Origin: Candidatus Woesearchaeota archaeon
Lineage (GTDB): Archaea; Nanobdellota; Nanobdellia; Woesearchaeales; JACRKL01
Assembly (NCBI GenBank): GCA_016219795.1
Contig: JACRKK010000080.1
Span: forward strand, 1 to 12,531
Reading direction: 5' to 3'
DNA: 12,531 nt
Every line of letters begins with the position of its first letter. Positions within the stretch are counted from its first letter, which is position 1. Below the pieces are notes generated by a model. The model made no database searches. It had not been told where the DNA came from and was given only the letters and a program-made list of their open reading frames with translations. Positions 12,392-12,531 of this stretch are shown piece after piece. A program made the position numbers and the translations under genes.

Positions 12392-12531
12392 GGCATTGTA
12401 TTAACTAAGATACTTTAATATAGTAGTTCTTCTTTTCTCTTGGTTGACAGAGGTGTATCAACCATGGCGAGACCAAAAGGAAAAATAAAAGTTGTTTGTC
12501 AGAACAAGTCCTGTGAACTTTTTCGGAAAGA
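12392..12531 (+). mobile_element. IS1-family insertion sequence, 5' end (partial)
   Basis: The element begins GGCATTGTATTAACTAAGAT at 12392, the same first six bases as the minus-strand reading of the element end at 174. A transposase start codon with a good ribosome site follows at 12464. The left flank is ATAACGAAT, which should reappear after the right end if a 9-bp target duplication was made. It faces the same way as the IS at 1-174 but has a different flank, so they are separate insertions. Confidence 0.7.
12464..12531 (+). CDS. IS1-family transposase, N-terminal fragment (3' end outside window)
   Basis: The visible 22 residues read MARPKGKIKVVCQNKSCELF and on. The C-N-x-S-C pattern with neighbouring basic residues is the zinc-finger start of archaeal IS1-type InsAB transposases, the DNA-binding end of the enzyme. 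A Shine-Dalgarno AGAGGTG (12449-12455) stands eight bases before ATG. Together with the C-terminal fragment at 2-127 it suggests two copies of one IS type. Confidence 0.7.
   Translation, partial: MARPKGKIKVVCQNKSCELFRK

Noticed and set aside
1..12531. CRISPR array, rRNA genes or replication origin.
   Set aside because: No regularly spaced repeats, no rRNA-like sequence and no origin-type repeat cluster are visible on either strand.

Overview
The window looks archaeal, most likely a DPANN-type lineage such as Woesearchaeota; the lineage is an inference and no marker gene settles it. The archaeal signals are seen directly: a tRNA-Leu gene with an intron in a bulge-helix-bulge context just 3' of the anticodon, TATA boxes sitting about 27-29 bases before start codons (leaderless genes), a Ski2/Hel308-type helicase lobe, and T-rich terminators. 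Genes are dense, with overlapping starts and stops.

Layout. Bases 1-174 are the 3' end of an IS1-family insertion sequence. Bases 175-450 carry no clear gene but hold a GC-rich, heavily palindromic segment that can fold into a branched structure (211-340). A TATA box, a leader with two hairpins, a strong ribosome binding site, a 20-codon Asp-rich ORF and a terminator follow (422-590). Next comes a small operon on the minus strand (winged-helix regulator plus a Cys/His-rich metal-binding protein), divergent from a plus-strand operon of thioredoxin reductase, a CPA2 cation/proton antiporter with a TrkA-N domain, and a YhbY-like RNA-binding protein. The divergent promoters share an inverted repeat that could be the regulator's operator.

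The middle (4331-6418, minus) is malate dehydrogenase, a small basic unknown protein and a TerC-family membrane protein whose frame is broken by one base in an A7 run. Divergent from it is an orphan first RecA lobe of a Ski2-like helicase (6509-7171). Bases 7141-9116 (minus) hold an ABC-2 exporter (permease, ATPase) and a membrane-anchored OB-fold protein; 9173-10858 is an M17 leucyl aminopeptidase.

The right side looks accessory. A cluster of perfect hairpins (11023-11136) precedes the intron-containing tRNA-Leu(UAG), whose last 17 bases are repeated 131 bp downstream, as at an integration site. Beyond lie a secreted protein of unknown function and the 3' part of an upstream gene that was cut by a second IS1-type element starting at 12392. 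The ~12.2 kb between the two same-facing IS1 ends is therefore bracketed by IS copies.

The best candidates for undescribed biology are the structured RNAs at both edges, the Asp-rich microprotein locus, the tRNA 3'-end duplication, and the regulator/metal-protein pair facing the redox-antiporter operon.
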